From contig JAEWKH010000015.1 in assembly GCA_023386155.1 (NCBI GenBank), positions 1-64,000 of the forward strand: 64,000 nucleotides of DNA, written 5' to 3'. The notes beneath the pieces were generated by a model, which was given only the letters and a program-made list of their open reading frames with translations, ran no database searches and was not told the DNA's origin. Below, piece after piece: positions 35,007-44,061 of the stretch (the stretch's first letter is position 1; each line of letters opens with the position of its first letter). The translations under genes were made by a program, and so were the position numbers. The DNA is from Pseudomonadota bacterium. GTDB lineage: Bacteria; Pseudomonadota; Alphaproteobacteria; Rhizobiales; Beijerinckiaceae.

Positions 35007-36170
35007 CTAATGGTAGGGATCCGCCGCGTCCCTCAGCCCGTCGCCCATGAAGTTGAAGGCCAGCACCACGATCACCACCGGCACCATCGGGAAGAGCAGC
35101 CAGGGATGGAGCTGCACGGCGGCGAGGTTCTGCGCCTCGTTGAGCAGCACGCCCCAGCTCGTCACGGGCGGGCGCAGGCCCAGTCCCAGGAAGGAGAGGG
35201 CGGTCTCGCCGAGGATCATGGACGGGATCGAGAGCGTCGCCGAGGCGATCAGGTGGCTCATGAAGTTCGGGATGAGGTGCCGCGCGATGATGCGCGGCTT
35301 GGAGGCGCCCATCAGCTCCGCGGCCTTCACGAAGTCCTCCTCGCGCAGGGAGAGCAGCTTCGAGCGCACGGCGCGGGCCAGCCCCGGCCAGTCGAGAAGG
35401 CCCAGGATGATCGTGATGCCGAAGAACACGAGGATCGGGCTCCAGTTCGCCGGCAGGGCGGCGGAAAGGGCGAGCCACAGGGGCAGCTCCGGAAGCGAGC
35501 GCAGGATCTCGATCATGCGCTGGATCACGTGATCGACCCAGCCGCCGAGATAGCCGGCGAGCCCGCCGAAGAAGAGGCCGAGCGCGAACGACACGGCGAT
35601 GCCGACGATGCCGATGGTGAGCGAGATCCGCGCCCCGTAGATGATGCGCGAGAGCAGGTCGCGTCCGAGCCGGTCGGTGCCGAGCAGGAACATCGTGCCG
35701 CCTTCCGGAGGGCAGACGAGATGGAAGTCCATCTCCCAGAGGCCCCAGAACTGATAGGCGTCGCCCCGGCAGAGAAAGCGGATGGGCTGCGGCTTCGACG
35801 TGTCGGGCGTGTAGACACGCCGGAAGCTCTCCAGGTCGAAGCTGTAGCTGTAGGGATAGGTGAAGGGGCCGACGAAGCGGCCCTCGTGCATCAGATGGAT
35901 GCCCTGCGGAGGCGCATAGAGGAAATCGCCGTGGCGCTTGACATGGTTGTAGGGCGCGACGATCTCGACGAAGGGCACGAGGGCGTAGAAGGCGAGCAGG
36001 ATGAAGGCAGCGGCCACCGCCACCCTGTGTCGGCGGAACTTCCACCACATCAGCTGCCAGGACGAGGCCCGGTAGAAACTCTCGTTCTCGGCCCCGACGG
36101 GCTCGGTCGCGCCGGGATCGAACGGCGCGGGATCGACGTAGTGGCGCTTGGAGGTGACGGCCGTGTTCAT
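35007..36170 (-). CDS. ABC importer permease (DppC/OppC type)
   Basis: A 387-residue inner-membrane protein of a peptide/nickel-type importer. One helix near residue 50 (AAAFILLAFYALVPFVEIVA) is followed by an unusually long periplasmic segment (about 75-160, containing several Trp and Tyr). Five more helices follow, including the EAA-type coupling motif (AAELMGASKPRIIARHLIPN). A DRLGRDLLSRIIYGARISL stretch is typical of the C-permease. Its start overlaps the stop of the B-permease by four bases, indicating translational coupling. The long loop may help contact the binding protein. Confidence 0.9.
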   Translation of the reverse strand: MNTAVTSKRHYVDPAPFDPGATEPVGAENESFYRASSWQLMWWKFRRHRVAVAAAFILLAFYALVPFVEIVAPYNHVKRHGDFLYAPPQGIHLMHEGRFVGPFTYPYSYSFDLESFRRVYTPDTSKPQPIRFLCRGDAYQFWGLWEMDFHLVCPPEGGTMFLLGTDRLGRDLLSRIIYGARISLTIGIVGIAVSFALGLFFGGLAGYLGGWVDHVIQRMIEILRSLPELPLWLALSAALPANWSPILVFFGITIILGLLDWPGLARAVRSKLLSLREEDFVKAAELMGASKPRIIARHLIPNFMSHLIASATLSIPSMILGETALSFLGLGLRPPVTSWGVLLNEAQNLAAVQLHPWLLFPMVPVVIVVLAFNFMGDGLRDAADPYH

Positions 36171-37186
36171 CGTCCGCCTCCGAGCCGGATGCGAGGATCG
36201 AGCCAGGCGAGCAGCAGATCGGAGATCAGCATACCGACGACCGTGAGCATGGCAACGAACATGAGGATGAAGCCGGCCAGGAACTGATCCTGGCTCTTGA
36301 GCGCGCTCAGCAGGATCGGGCCGACCGTCGGCAGGCTCAGGACCAGCGACACCAGCACGGACCCGGACACGAGATGCGGCAGGAGGTTGCCGATATCGGC
36401 GATGAAGGGGTTGAGCGACATGCGGAAGGGATATTTCAGCAGGGCCTTCGTGGGTCCGAGGCCCTTCGCCTTCGCGGTCACGTAATATTGCTTGCCGAGC
36501 TCATCGAGCAGGTTCGCCCGCATGCGCCGGATCATGGCCGCCGTGCCGCCGAGGCCGATCACGACGGTCGGGACGACGAGATGCGAGAGCAGGGATTGCG
36601 TCTTGGCCCAGGTCCAGGGCTCGCCGGCGAACTCCGCGTCGTAGAGGCCGCCGATGGAAATGCCGAACCAGCGGTTCATGTAGTAGAGTAGGATCAGCGC
36701 GAGCAGGAAGCTCGGGGTGGCGAGCCCGATATAGCCGATGAAAGTGGCGAGGTAGTCGCCGACGGAATATTGCCGCGTGGCCGAATAGATCGCGATGGGA
36801 ATCGAGATCACGTGGATGAAGATCACCACCGCGAGATTGACGAGGAGCGTCAGCCACAGGGCGTCGCCGACCACGTCCACCACGGGCTTGTCGTACTCGA
36901 AGGACCAGCCCCAATCGCCCTGCAGCAGGCCGGAAAAGCCGTTCGGCCCGGGCATGACGCCGATCCAGACCAGGTATTGCTGCCAGGCGGGCTTGTCGAG
37001 CCCGTACTGCTTGATGAGGAATTCGGCTTTCGCGATCGAGGCGGATTCGCCCTGCGCCCGCAGCTCGGCGATCTGGTTGGTCAGGAAGTCGCCCGGCGGC
37101 AGCTTGATGATGAAGAAGACCAGGGCCGAGATGATCAGCAATGTCACCGCCATGGTGAGGATGCGGCGCAATAGGAAGCGGATCAT
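36167..37186 (-). CDS. ABC importer permease (DppB/OppB type)
   Basis: A 339-residue polytopic membrane protein: the N-terminal IRFLLRRILTMAVTLLIISA helix is typical of B-permeases. It has six helices in total, and the cytoplasmic coupling loop reads RANLLDELGKQYYVTAKAKG with the conserved Ala-Lys-Gly. It pairs with the C-permease encoded immediately downstream to form the channel. Its start overlaps the stop of the binding-protein gene by four bases, so all four transporter genes are coupled. Confidence 0.92.
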   Translation of the reverse strand: MIRFLLRRILTMAVTLLIISALVFFIIKLPPGDFLTNQIAELRAQGESASIAKAEFLIKQYGLDKPAWQQYLVWIGVMPGPNGFSGLLQGDWGWSFEYDKPVVDVVGDALWLTLLVNLAVVIFIHVISIPIAIYSATRQYSVGDYLATFIGYIGLATPSFLLALILLYYMNRWFGISIGGLYDAEFAGEPWTWAKTQSLLSHLVVPTVVIGLGGTAAMIRRMRANLLDELGKQYYVTAKAKGLGPTKALLKYPFRMSLNPFIADIGNLLPHLVSGSVLVSLVLSLPTVGPILLSALKSQDQFLAGFILMFVAMLTVVGMLISDLLLAWLDPRIRLGGGR

Positions 37187-39096
37187 CGACGGGCCTCTTT
37201 GCCGGCGGCTTTGTTCCAGTAGATCTCATCCACCCGATAGATCCCGAGCATGGCCGTCGGCTCCCAGCTATAGAGCGCCTTGGCGGGAAGTCCATGCAAT
37301 CCGTTGCGGACGACGATGGGCTGCAGGGCGCCCGAGATGGTGCCGATGGACCATTGGTTCTCGGCGTGGTTACGCAGCATCTCGGTCCAGGCGTCCCTCT
37401 GCACGCTCCGGTTCCCGGTGTTCATCCAGGTCGAGTAGAGCTCGAGAAGGCGCTGGGCCTGCGGAATGTCGACCTGTTCGCCGTTCTTGCCCTTGGTCTC
37501 CACGTACTGCCCCCATTTCGGCCAGCTGTAGTTGTCCTGGCGCATGGGGGCGAGCTCGGTCGGCGGCATGATGGCGGTGGGAATCGCATTGTCGAGGCCG
37601 GGGGCCGCGACCATCACGGTCAGCCCGGCATAGGAGCGGTTGCGCAGGACGGTGCGGTCCTGCGGCTTCACGAAGAGCCTCACGCCGATTTCGCGCCAGA
37701 ACTCGCCGATCAGCGTCAGCCCGTCGACCACGAGGCTGCTCTCGCCGTCGGTCTCGACGATGATCTCCAGTTCGCGCCCGTCGGGCAGGAGGCGGATGCC
37801 GGCGCCGTTGCGTTTCGTCAGGCCGATCTCGTCGAGGAGGCGCGAGGCTTTCTCCGGATCATAATCGGCATTCGCCGTGCGCAGTTCAGGCGTGAAGAGC
37901 GGGCTTTCCGACACGATGGTGTTGTTGCCTTCGGTGCCGAGCCCGAAGAGCAGGGCGTTGTTCAACGTATTGCGGTCGATGCCCAGCGACAGGGCGCGGC
38001 GGAATCGGATGTCCCGGTTGAGCTGGCGCCAGACGGGGTCGACCGTGTTGAGATTGGGATAGAGCCCGAGCTCGGTGCCGCGCGCGTAGGGCCAGAGCAG
38101 GGTGGTATATCCCTTCGCCTTCTCGCCCTCCTTCAGGACGGGAATGTCGCTCATGGAGAGGCCGCGGAACAGGAGGTCGGTCTCGCCCGCATTGGCCTTG
38201 GCCGCGAAGAGCCCGGGAGCCGAGACGTCCATGATCAGCCGGTCGACGTAAGGCAACTGATGTCCCTGCCTGTCGATGCGGTGGTAATAGGGATTGCGCT
38301 CGAAGATGAAGCGGTTGGCCGGCGCCGCGTTCATGACGCGCCAGGGCATGAGCGTGGGCAGGGCAGGATTCGTCTGCTCCTTCATGTCGTCCATGCGGTT
38401 GTGCAGGGCTGCCCAGGATTTCAGCTTCTGCTGCTTGGCCTGTTCCTCGAGGGCGGCCTTGTCGGCGTATTTGGCGTGGAACTGCTTGAGATAGGCCGAG
38501 GCGCGATAGATGCCGGGATCGAGCGGTCCCGCCAGCTGCGGCAGGAAGCGCGGATTGGGACTGTCCCATGTGAAGCGCAAGGTCCGCTCGTCGAGGATCT
38601 CGAAGCGCGGAGGCTTGCCGTTCACCAGCATGAATTCCGGCGGACCGGCCGGCGACAGGTCCGGGTTCTGCGCCACGTCCTCCCAGTAATAGCGGAAGTC
38701 CTCGGTCGTGAAGGGCGAGCCGTCGGACCAGCGATGGCCGGGACGCAGGGTGAAGGTGAAAATCCGGTCGTCCTCGTTCTCGAACGACTCGACGAGATCG
38801 GGCTGGAGCTGGAGATGCCTGTCGTAGCCGACGAGGCGGGTATAGGTGAAGGTGGAGATGTAGCGGATGTCGCGCGGCCGCGGCACCAGGGTCACGATAT
38901 CGCCGCCGTACCGACCCGCCGAATCGACGACGATGGGCGTTTTCGGGATCCGCTCCGCGAGGGGCGGCAGCTTCTTGTCCTTCACCTGTTCGGCGAAGAA
39001 GGGGACGGCTTTCAGGTCCATCGCTGCGGCAGGCAGCGCCAGGGCGCCGAGGGCGACGGCAAGGACGAGCGATCGTGTGCGGGCGGTGAGAAGCAT
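37183..39096 (-). CDS. ABC transporter substrate-binding protein (SBP_bac_5)
   Basis: A 637-residue periplasmic binding protein of the peptide/nickel family. The start is set at the ATG encoding a signal peptide (LLTARTRSLVLAVALGALAL, cut after AAA), and this ATG overlaps the ATPase stop codon. Family features: PRPRDIRYISTFTYTRLVGY, the lobe segment FTFTLRPGHRWSDGSPFTTED, and RFRRALSLGIDRNTLNNALL. The length is slightly above the usual 500-600. The ligand is unknown. Because an acetamidase/formamidase closes the operon, an amide or amidated peptide is a reasonable guess, but oligopeptides are equally possible. Confidence 0.9.
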   Translation of the reverse strand: MLLTARTRSLVLAVALGALALPAAAMDLKAVPFFAEQVKDKKLPPLAERIPKTPIVVDSAGRYGGDIVTLVPRPRDIRYISTFTYTRLVGYDRHLQLQPDLVESFENEDDRIFTFTLRPGHRWSDGSPFTTEDFRYYWEDVAQNPDLSPAGPPEFMLVNGKPPRFEILDERTLRFTWDSPNPRFLPQLAGPLDPGIYRASAYLKQFHAKYADKAALEEQAKQQKLKSWAALHNRMDDMKEQTNPALPTLMPWRVMNAAPANRFIFERNPYYHRIDRQGHQLPYVDRLIMDVSAPGLFAAKANAGETDLLFRGLSMSDIPVLKEGEKAKGYTTLLWPYARGTELGLYPNLNTVDPVWRQLNRDIRFRRALSLGIDRNTLNNALLFGLGTEGNNTIVSESPLFTPELRTANADYDPEKASRLLDEIGLTKRNGAGIRLLPDGRELEIIVETDGESSLVVDGLTLIGEFWREIGVRLFVKPQDRTVLRNRSYAGLTVMVAAPGLDNAIPTAIMPPTELAPMRQDNYSWPKWGQYVETKGKNGEQVDIPQAQRLLELYSTWMNTGNRSVQRDAWTEMLRNHAENQWSIGTISGALQPIVVRNGLHGLPAKALYSWEPTAMLGIYRVDEIYWNKAAGKEARR

Positions 39097-40961
39097 CACG
39101 CGGCCTCCCGGGCTGTCAGGTGCCCCAAACGAACCTTGTGGCCAGGTTCGATCTCTTTCATCAGGCCGAACTCGCCGGGCTTGATGCGGAAGGGCTCGGG
39201 CCATTCCGACGGGTGCGAGAAGCGGCCGGTGCGCAGTTTGGCGAAATCCAGGGGCCGGTCGATGTCCGGGTCCGGCACGGCGGCGAGGAGCGCCTGCGTG
39301 TACGGATGAACCGGGTTGCGGAAGAGGGAGGATTTCGGCGCCTCCTCGACGATGTAGCCCCGGCACATGACCGCGATGGTGTCGGCGATGTAGTCCACGA
39401 CGGCCAGATTGTGGGAGACGAAGAGATAGGACAGGCCGAGGGCCGCCTGCAGGTCCTTGAGCAGGTTGAGCACCTGCGCCTGCACGGACACGTCGAGGGC
39501 CGAGACCGGTTCGTCGCACAACAGGACCCGCGGCTCGAGGGCGAGCGCCCGCGCGATGCCGAGGCGCTGGCGCTGGCCGCCGGAGAAGGAATGCGGATAG
39601 CGCCGGAGCGAGCGCCGGTCGAGCCCGACCATGTCGAGGAGCTGCTTCACGCGTTCATAGCGCTCGTCCGAGGTGCCGATGTCGTGGATGCGCAGGGGCT
39701 CGGTCAGAAGCTCGTAGACCGTCATGCGGGGATTGAGGGACGAGAACGGGTCCTGGAAGATGAACTGCACCGAGCGGCGGTAGGCGGTCAGCGCATCCCC
39801 TTCCAGCTTGTGCACGTCCTTCGGGCCCGTGCCGTCGTCGAAGAGCACCCGGCCCGCATTGGGGTTGAGCGCGCGCATGATCATCTTGGACACGGTCGTC
39901 TTGCCGCAGCCGGATTCGCCTACGAGTCCCAGCGTCTTGCCGGCGGGAAGGGACAGGTCGACCTCGCTGACGGCACGGATCTCCTGAGTCCTGCCGGAGA
40001 ACCATCCCGACCGGAGCGTGAAGCATTTCGTCAGGCGCTCGGCCTTCAGGATGGCCCCCTTGGGCTGAATGCGCTCGGGCGCGTCGGCCGAGGCGAGGGA
40101 CGCGCTCTTCACCTCGCGGATCGGCGTCAGGCGCTCGTTCTCCCCCATGGCGAAGCGCGGGACGGCGCGCATGAGCGCCTGGAGGTAGGGATGCTGCGGG
40201 TTGCGGAAGATGTTCTCCCGTGTACCGGCCTCCATGACCTTTCCGCGATACATCACGACCACCTCGTCGGCCACATTGGCGACGACGCCGAGATCGTGGG
40301 TGATGAGGAGGACCGACATGCCGGTCTCGATCTGAAGCTCCTTGATGAGGTCCAGGATCTGCGCCTGCGTGGTCACGTCGAGCGCGGTCGTCGGCTCGTC
40401 CGCGATCAGAAGCGCCGGGCGCGTGATGAGCGCCATGGCGATCATGGCGCGCTGGCGAAGGCCGCCGGAGAGCTCGAACGGATAGGTGTTCAAGGCGCGC
40501 TTCGGATCGGGGAAGCCGACCCGCGCCAGCACCTCGATGGTCCGCTGGTTCGCCTCGGCCTGATCCGCATGGGAGTGGATCATCAGCGCCTCGGAGATCT
40601 GGTCGCCGATGGTGTGGAGCGGGGACAGGGATGTCATCGGCTCCTGGAAGATCATGGCGATGCGCGCGCCGCGCAGGGCATGCATGGCGTCGCTCTCGGG
40701 CTGGAGCGCCGCGATGTCGACGGTGGCGCCGTTCGCCGGATCGTGGAAGACGATGGAGCCGCTCGCGATCCTGGCCTTCTTCGACAGGATCTGGAGGATG
40801 GCCTGCGCCGTCACCGATTTGCCCGATCCGGACTCGCCCACGAGCGCCACCGTCTTGCCCTTGGGAATGTCGAAGGTCAGGCCGTCGACCGCCCGGAAAT
40901 TTCCGGCATCGGTGTTGAAGTCAACTGTCAGCCCATGAACCGACAGGAGTGGCGCTTCCAT
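39096..40961 (-). CDS. Dual-domain ABC transporter ATPase (Dpp/Yej type)
   Basis: A 621-residue cytoplasmic protein with two complete nucleotide-binding domains, as in YejF: Walker A ALVGESGSGKSVTA (about residue 37) and LVGESGCGKTTVSK (about 342), signatures LSGGLRQR and FSGGQRQR, and Walker B LLIADEPTTALD and LLCDEPVSALD. Each domain ends in the oligopeptide-type extension (HPYLQALMRAVP; HPYTQALLAAVPDPD). It energises import by the two permeases downstream. It is the first gene of the five-gene operon. A 9-base direct repeat lies in the 58-base gap upstream. Confidence 0.95.
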   Translation of the reverse strand: MEAPLLSVHGLTVDFNTDAGNFRAVDGLTFDIPKGKTVALVGESGSGKSVTAQAILQILSKKARIASGSIVFHDPANGATVDIAALQPESDAMHALRGARIAMIFQEPMTSLSPLHTIGDQISEALMIHSHADQAEANQRTIEVLARVGFPDPKRALNTYPFELSGGLRQRAMIAMALITRPALLIADEPTTALDVTTQAQILDLIKELQIETGMSVLLITHDLGVVANVADEVVVMYRGKVMEAGTRENIFRNPQHPYLQALMRAVPRFAMGENERLTPIREVKSASLASADAPERIQPKGAILKAERLTKCFTLRSGWFSGRTQEIRAVSEVDLSLPAGKTLGLVGESGCGKTTVSKMIMRALNPNAGRVLFDDGTGPKDVHKLEGDALTAYRRSVQFIFQDPFSSLNPRMTVYELLTEPLRIHDIGTSDERYERVKQLLDMVGLDRRSLRRYPHSFSGGQRQRLGIARALALEPRVLLCDEPVSALDVSVQAQVLNLLKDLQAALGLSYLFVSHNLAVVDYIADTIAVMCRGYIVEEAPKSSLFRNPVHPYTQALLAAVPDPDIDRPLDFAKLRTGRFSHPSEWPEPFRIKPGEFGLMKEIEPGHKVRLGHLTAREAA

Positions 40962-40990
40962 ATGCTCCTCCAGGAACTATGAGCATAACG

Positions 40991-41009
40991 CATTAGATCC
41001 CATTAGATC
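40991..41009. promoter_or_regulatory. Tandem CATTAGATC direct repeat, possible operator
   Basis: CATTAGATC occurs twice (40991-40999 and 41001-41009) with a 10-base period, immediately upstream of the ABC importer operon (start 40961). One-turn spacing suits a dimeric regulator, but no regulator gene is nearby; this is inference. Confidence 0.35.
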
Positions 41010-41019
41010 GCAATTGTGA

Positions 41020-42933
41020 TCATGTTTCCAAGCCAAAACACGCATCTGGCGACAGGAAACGTATGCCTCGGGCGGCGAGGCGGGCGATGAGACTTTCGCA
41101 GAACGACCAGATGGCGTCGTCATGGACGAGATGATGGGTCAGGAATCCGACCGGCTCGTCCCGGTCGGCATGGCCGGCCGCCCGCCGTTCGATCGCGCCG
41201 GCGAGCCCGGCGACGATCAGGGCCGGGTCGGCCAGACTTCTCGTGCCATGCCAGTCTATGGGGTCGACGTGGGTGTTGATCTGGACGAGCCCCGGCGCGG
41301 GATGTGCGGCCTGTCGGTCCGTGAAGGTGGACAATCCCCGAAACCCCAGGGGCGGCAGGCGGGCGATGAGGTCCTGGGAGATTCGGTTCCAGGGCGGCAC
41401 GAAGACCGGCAGGAGCTTCGGCCCGAGGCGTTCCTGCGCCGCCTGCAGGGCCTGTCCGGCCTGTGCGGCCATGGCGTCAGCAGGGCGATGGGCGCCGAAT
41501 TCCGCCTTCTTCGCGCCCGCCGGGGCATGGTTGGCATGGCTCCAGCCATGGACGAGGGCGAAGGCGCTCCGCTCCTCCGCCAGCCGCGCCGCGAGCGAGG
41601 CCTCCAGGCCTTCGGGAACGACCGCGAGGCCCAGCCCCGCATCGTACCGGCGCGCGAGGCCGAGAAGCCGGGCGAGCTGGGGCGTATCGGCCACCGCGTC
41701 GTCGTCCCGCCACCAGAGGCGGATGGGGCAGTCCCGGTCCCTGGCCCGGTCCAAGGCCCGGTCCAGGGGCGACCAGTCGATGCCTCGGTGCAGGGCAGGG
41801 CCGGAATGCAGGAGGCGCTCGGCCACGGCGACGCTCCGGCGGGCCCCGTCGAGGGATATGGGCGGCGGCGGGGAGGGCGGCCGGGCGAGCCCGCGCCGGA
41901 TCGCCCCGGCCAGATTCCGCGGCGACAGATCCGCCTCGGGCAGGATCTCGGCGAGGCCCAGCGCCACCAGCCGCTCGGCGCGCAGGCGCTGCTCGGTCTC
42001 GCGGCCGGCCTCGAAGGGCACGAGGACCGATGTCGTGCCGCAGCGCAGGAGGTCGACGACGGTGTTGTAGCCCGCCTGGCTCACGGAGAGTTCGGCCGCG
42101 CCGAGCAGGGCCCGGAAATCGGGCCTCGCCCGTTCGACGGCGACATGCGCCGGGGCGCTCTCCCGGAGGGCGAGGAAGTCGGCTTCCGGGACGCCCCGGC
42201 CGATGAGGATGCGCCAGGCGCGGTCGGCGATCTCCCGCGCGGCCGCGATGGCGGCCCGGTAGAGCGGAAGGCCTGCCGCGCTCGATCCGCCGGAGACGAC
42301 GATTCCGTGCCGGCGAGCCTGCGGAACGGGAGCCTCGTTCTCGTCCACGTAGCCGGTATAGCGGATGAGAGGCCTGATCCGCTCGTCCACGGGCCACGAG
42401 GCCTCCAGCGGCACCAGTTCCGGGTCGCCATGGACGAGCACGCCATCGTAATCGCGCAGCACGCGCTCATGAGATTCCGTAATCCGCGAGGCCTTCGACG
42501 AAGGCGCGAGGATGTCCCGGATCGAGCACAGAACCAGCAGACGCGGGTTCATGCCGCGCGCGGCGTCGAGCAGGGCGGAGAACTCGTCCGCGAGGACACG
42601 GCGGCCGAAGGGAAAAAGCTCGGTGACGAGAATATCCGGCCGGACGGTTTCCAGGGTATCGAGCAGGAGCCTGCGGCGCCTTTCGAGATGGGCCGCATCG
42701 ACAGGCGCGAAGTCCTCGCCGAGCAGCGTCCTGAAATCCGTGCCGATGGTCCGCACGGGCGGGAGCTGCACGAAGCGGGCAGGATCCAGATCGGCGAGGC
42801 GCGCAGGGCTTCCGCCCGATACCAGCGTCGTCTCGTGTCCCCGTCGCGCAAAAGCCCGCGCCAGAGCGGCGGCCCTCGTCAGGTGGCCCGCTCCCAGCAG
42901 ATGCGTGACGGCGATCAGGACGCGCAAGCTCAT
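41020..42933 (-). CDS. MurG-like glycosyltransferase fused to polysaccharide deacetylase
   Basis: A 637-residue fusion. Residues 1-370 are a GT28/GT1-type glycosyltransferase: VAVTHLLGAGHLTRAAAL-like start with the GxGHxxR element, then a donor site VSQAGYNTVVDLLRCGTTSV. Residues about 390-630 resemble a polysaccharide deacetylase (CE4) domain: LWWRDDDAVAD for the Asp pair and HGWSHANHA for the metal-binding His pair, with VFVPPWNRISQDL as a later motif. It probably adds a sugar and N-deacetylates the same glycan, although a cytoplasmic deacetylase would be unusual because no signal peptide is present. It is the last gene of a tight four-gene operon (gap 9 bases). Confidence 0.8.
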   Translation of the reverse strand: MSLRVLIAVTHLLGAGHLTRAAALARAFARRGHETTLVSGGSPARLADLDPARFVQLPPVRTIGTDFRTLLGEDFAPVDAAHLERRRRLLLDTLETVRPDILVTELFPFGRRVLADEFSALLDAARGMNPRLLVLCSIRDILAPSSKASRITESHERVLRDYDGVLVHGDPELVPLEASWPVDERIRPLIRYTGYVDENEAPVPQARRHGIVVSGGSSAAGLPLYRAAIAAAREIADRAWRILIGRGVPEADFLALRESAPAHVAVERARPDFRALLGAAELSVSQAGYNTVVDLLRCGTTSVLVPFEAGRETEQRLRAERLVALGLAEILPEADLSPRNLAGAIRRGLARPPSPPPPISLDGARRSVAVAERLLHSGPALHRGIDWSPLDRALDRARDRDCPIRLWWRDDDAVADTPQLARLLGLARRYDAGLGLAVVPEGLEASLAARLAEERSAFALVHGWSHANHAPAGAKKAEFGAHRPADAMAAQAGQALQAAQERLGPKLLPVFVPPWNRISQDLIARLPPLGFRGLSTFTDRQAAHPAPGLVQINTHVDPIDWHGTRSLADPALIVAGLAGAIERRAAGHADRDEPVGFLTHHLVHDDAIWSFCESLIARLAARGIRFLSPDACFGLET

Positions 42934-42942
42934 TCTCCGCGG

Positions 42943-44061
42943 CTAACTCGTGAGCGGTTCGAGCGCATTGCGCAGGCGCAATGCAGCCTGATCGAGATCG
43001 CGCTCCTCTCGCACGAAACGCGACGCGCTGGCGCCAAGGCCGCGCAAGCGTTCACGATCCCGCAGGAGATCGCTCAACGCATCGGCGAAAGCCGTCACGT
43101 CGCCCGGCGACGTCAAGCGTCCGGTCTCGCCATCGCGCACCACGCTGGCGACGCCGCCATAGGCGCCGGCAACCACCGCGCAGCCGAGAGCCTGCGCTTC
43201 CAGAAGAACCATGCCGTAGGCTTCGTTGACGGCAGGCCAGACGAAGAGATCGGCGGCCTCGTAGAGCGCCGCCAGTGCGGCTTTGCTCTCGACCTGCCCA
43301 TGGAAGCGCACCCGCTGCGCCAGGGGCGAGAAGAGCCGCGCGATCTCGTCCCGCGCCTCGCCGTCGCCGACGATATCGAGCGTCCAGGGCAGGTGCGGCA
43401 GCCTCTCGAGGGCTGCCGCCAGAATGCGATAGGAGGCGAGCTTGTCGCCCTCCCGCATCATCGCCACCGTGAGAAGGCGCGCCCCGGCCGTCCGCGAAGG
43501 CCGGACGCCCGATGCGGACCATTCCCTTACGTCAAGAAACGGCGGCAGGTCGATCAGGGCCTGATGCGGTGGCCGGGCCGCCGCCAGGGCTTCCCGGTCA
43601 TGGGCCGTCATGACGAAGATCGCATCGGCCCGGTCGAGGGCCGCTTCTGCTCCCTCGTGCCCGAGAGCCCAGGGGCCCTGCGCGCGTTTCGCCGCCCGGG
43701 AGCCTTCGGCGACCGCGTAGGGAATGCCCAGCGCCTCGGCGACGCGCGGACCGATCCAGTCCGGCGCCTTGTAATAGACGTGATAGGTGAACCACAGCGC
43801 CGGGCGCATCGCTTCGGGCAGGGCCCTGAAATGGGCCGCGAGGCGATCGGCCTCCTCGACCGCTTGCCGGCGGAGATTCTCCTGCCGCTTGCGGTCGCCC
43901 GTCCTGTCGAGCGTTCGCAGCTCGCTCGCGAGGAGCGGCGGATAGCCAGCCCGGTCGAGGGCCTTCATCAGCAGGCGGGCCATGGTGCGGTCGCCCGAGG
44001 GAAGCGGATGGTTCGGGCTCTTCAGGGGAGCGTAGAACGCAACGGGCCGCGGGATCGTCAC
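42943..44061 (-). CDS. GT4 glycosyltransferase
   Basis: A 372-residue GT-B enzyme. The GTG start overlaps the stop of the preceding gene (GTGA), which sets the N-terminus at TIPRPVAFYAPLKSPNHPLP. The Rossmann-type C-terminal domain has LLTVAMMREGDKL, LDIVGDGEARDEI and the donor-binding NEAYGMVLLEAQALGCAVVA. A retaining sugar transfer to a lipid- or glycan-linked acceptor is expected. It is third of four genes in a glycosyltransferase operon. Confidence 0.88.
   Translation of the reverse strand: MTIPRPVAFYAPLKSPNHPLPSGDRTMARLLMKALDRAGYPPLLASELRTLDRTGDRKRQENLRRQAVEEADRLAAHFRALPEAMRPALWFTYHVYYKAPDWIGPRVAEALGIPYAVAEGSRAAKRAQGPWALGHEGAEAALDRADAIFVMTAHDREALAAARPPHQALIDLPPFLDVREWSASGVRPSRTAGARLLTVAMMREGDKLASYRILAAALERLPHLPWTLDIVGDGEARDEIARLFSPLAQRVRFHGQVESKAALAALYEAADLFVWPAVNEAYGMVLLEAQALGCAVVAGAYGGVASVVRDGETGRLTSPGDVTAFADALSDLLRDRERLRGLGASASRFVREERDLDQAALRLRNALEPLTS

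Noticed and set aside
39120..40982. Plus-strand open frame of about 620 codons opposite the ABC ATPase
   Set aside because: The minus strand has complete Walker A, signature and Walker B motifs twice; the plus frame is a composition artefact.
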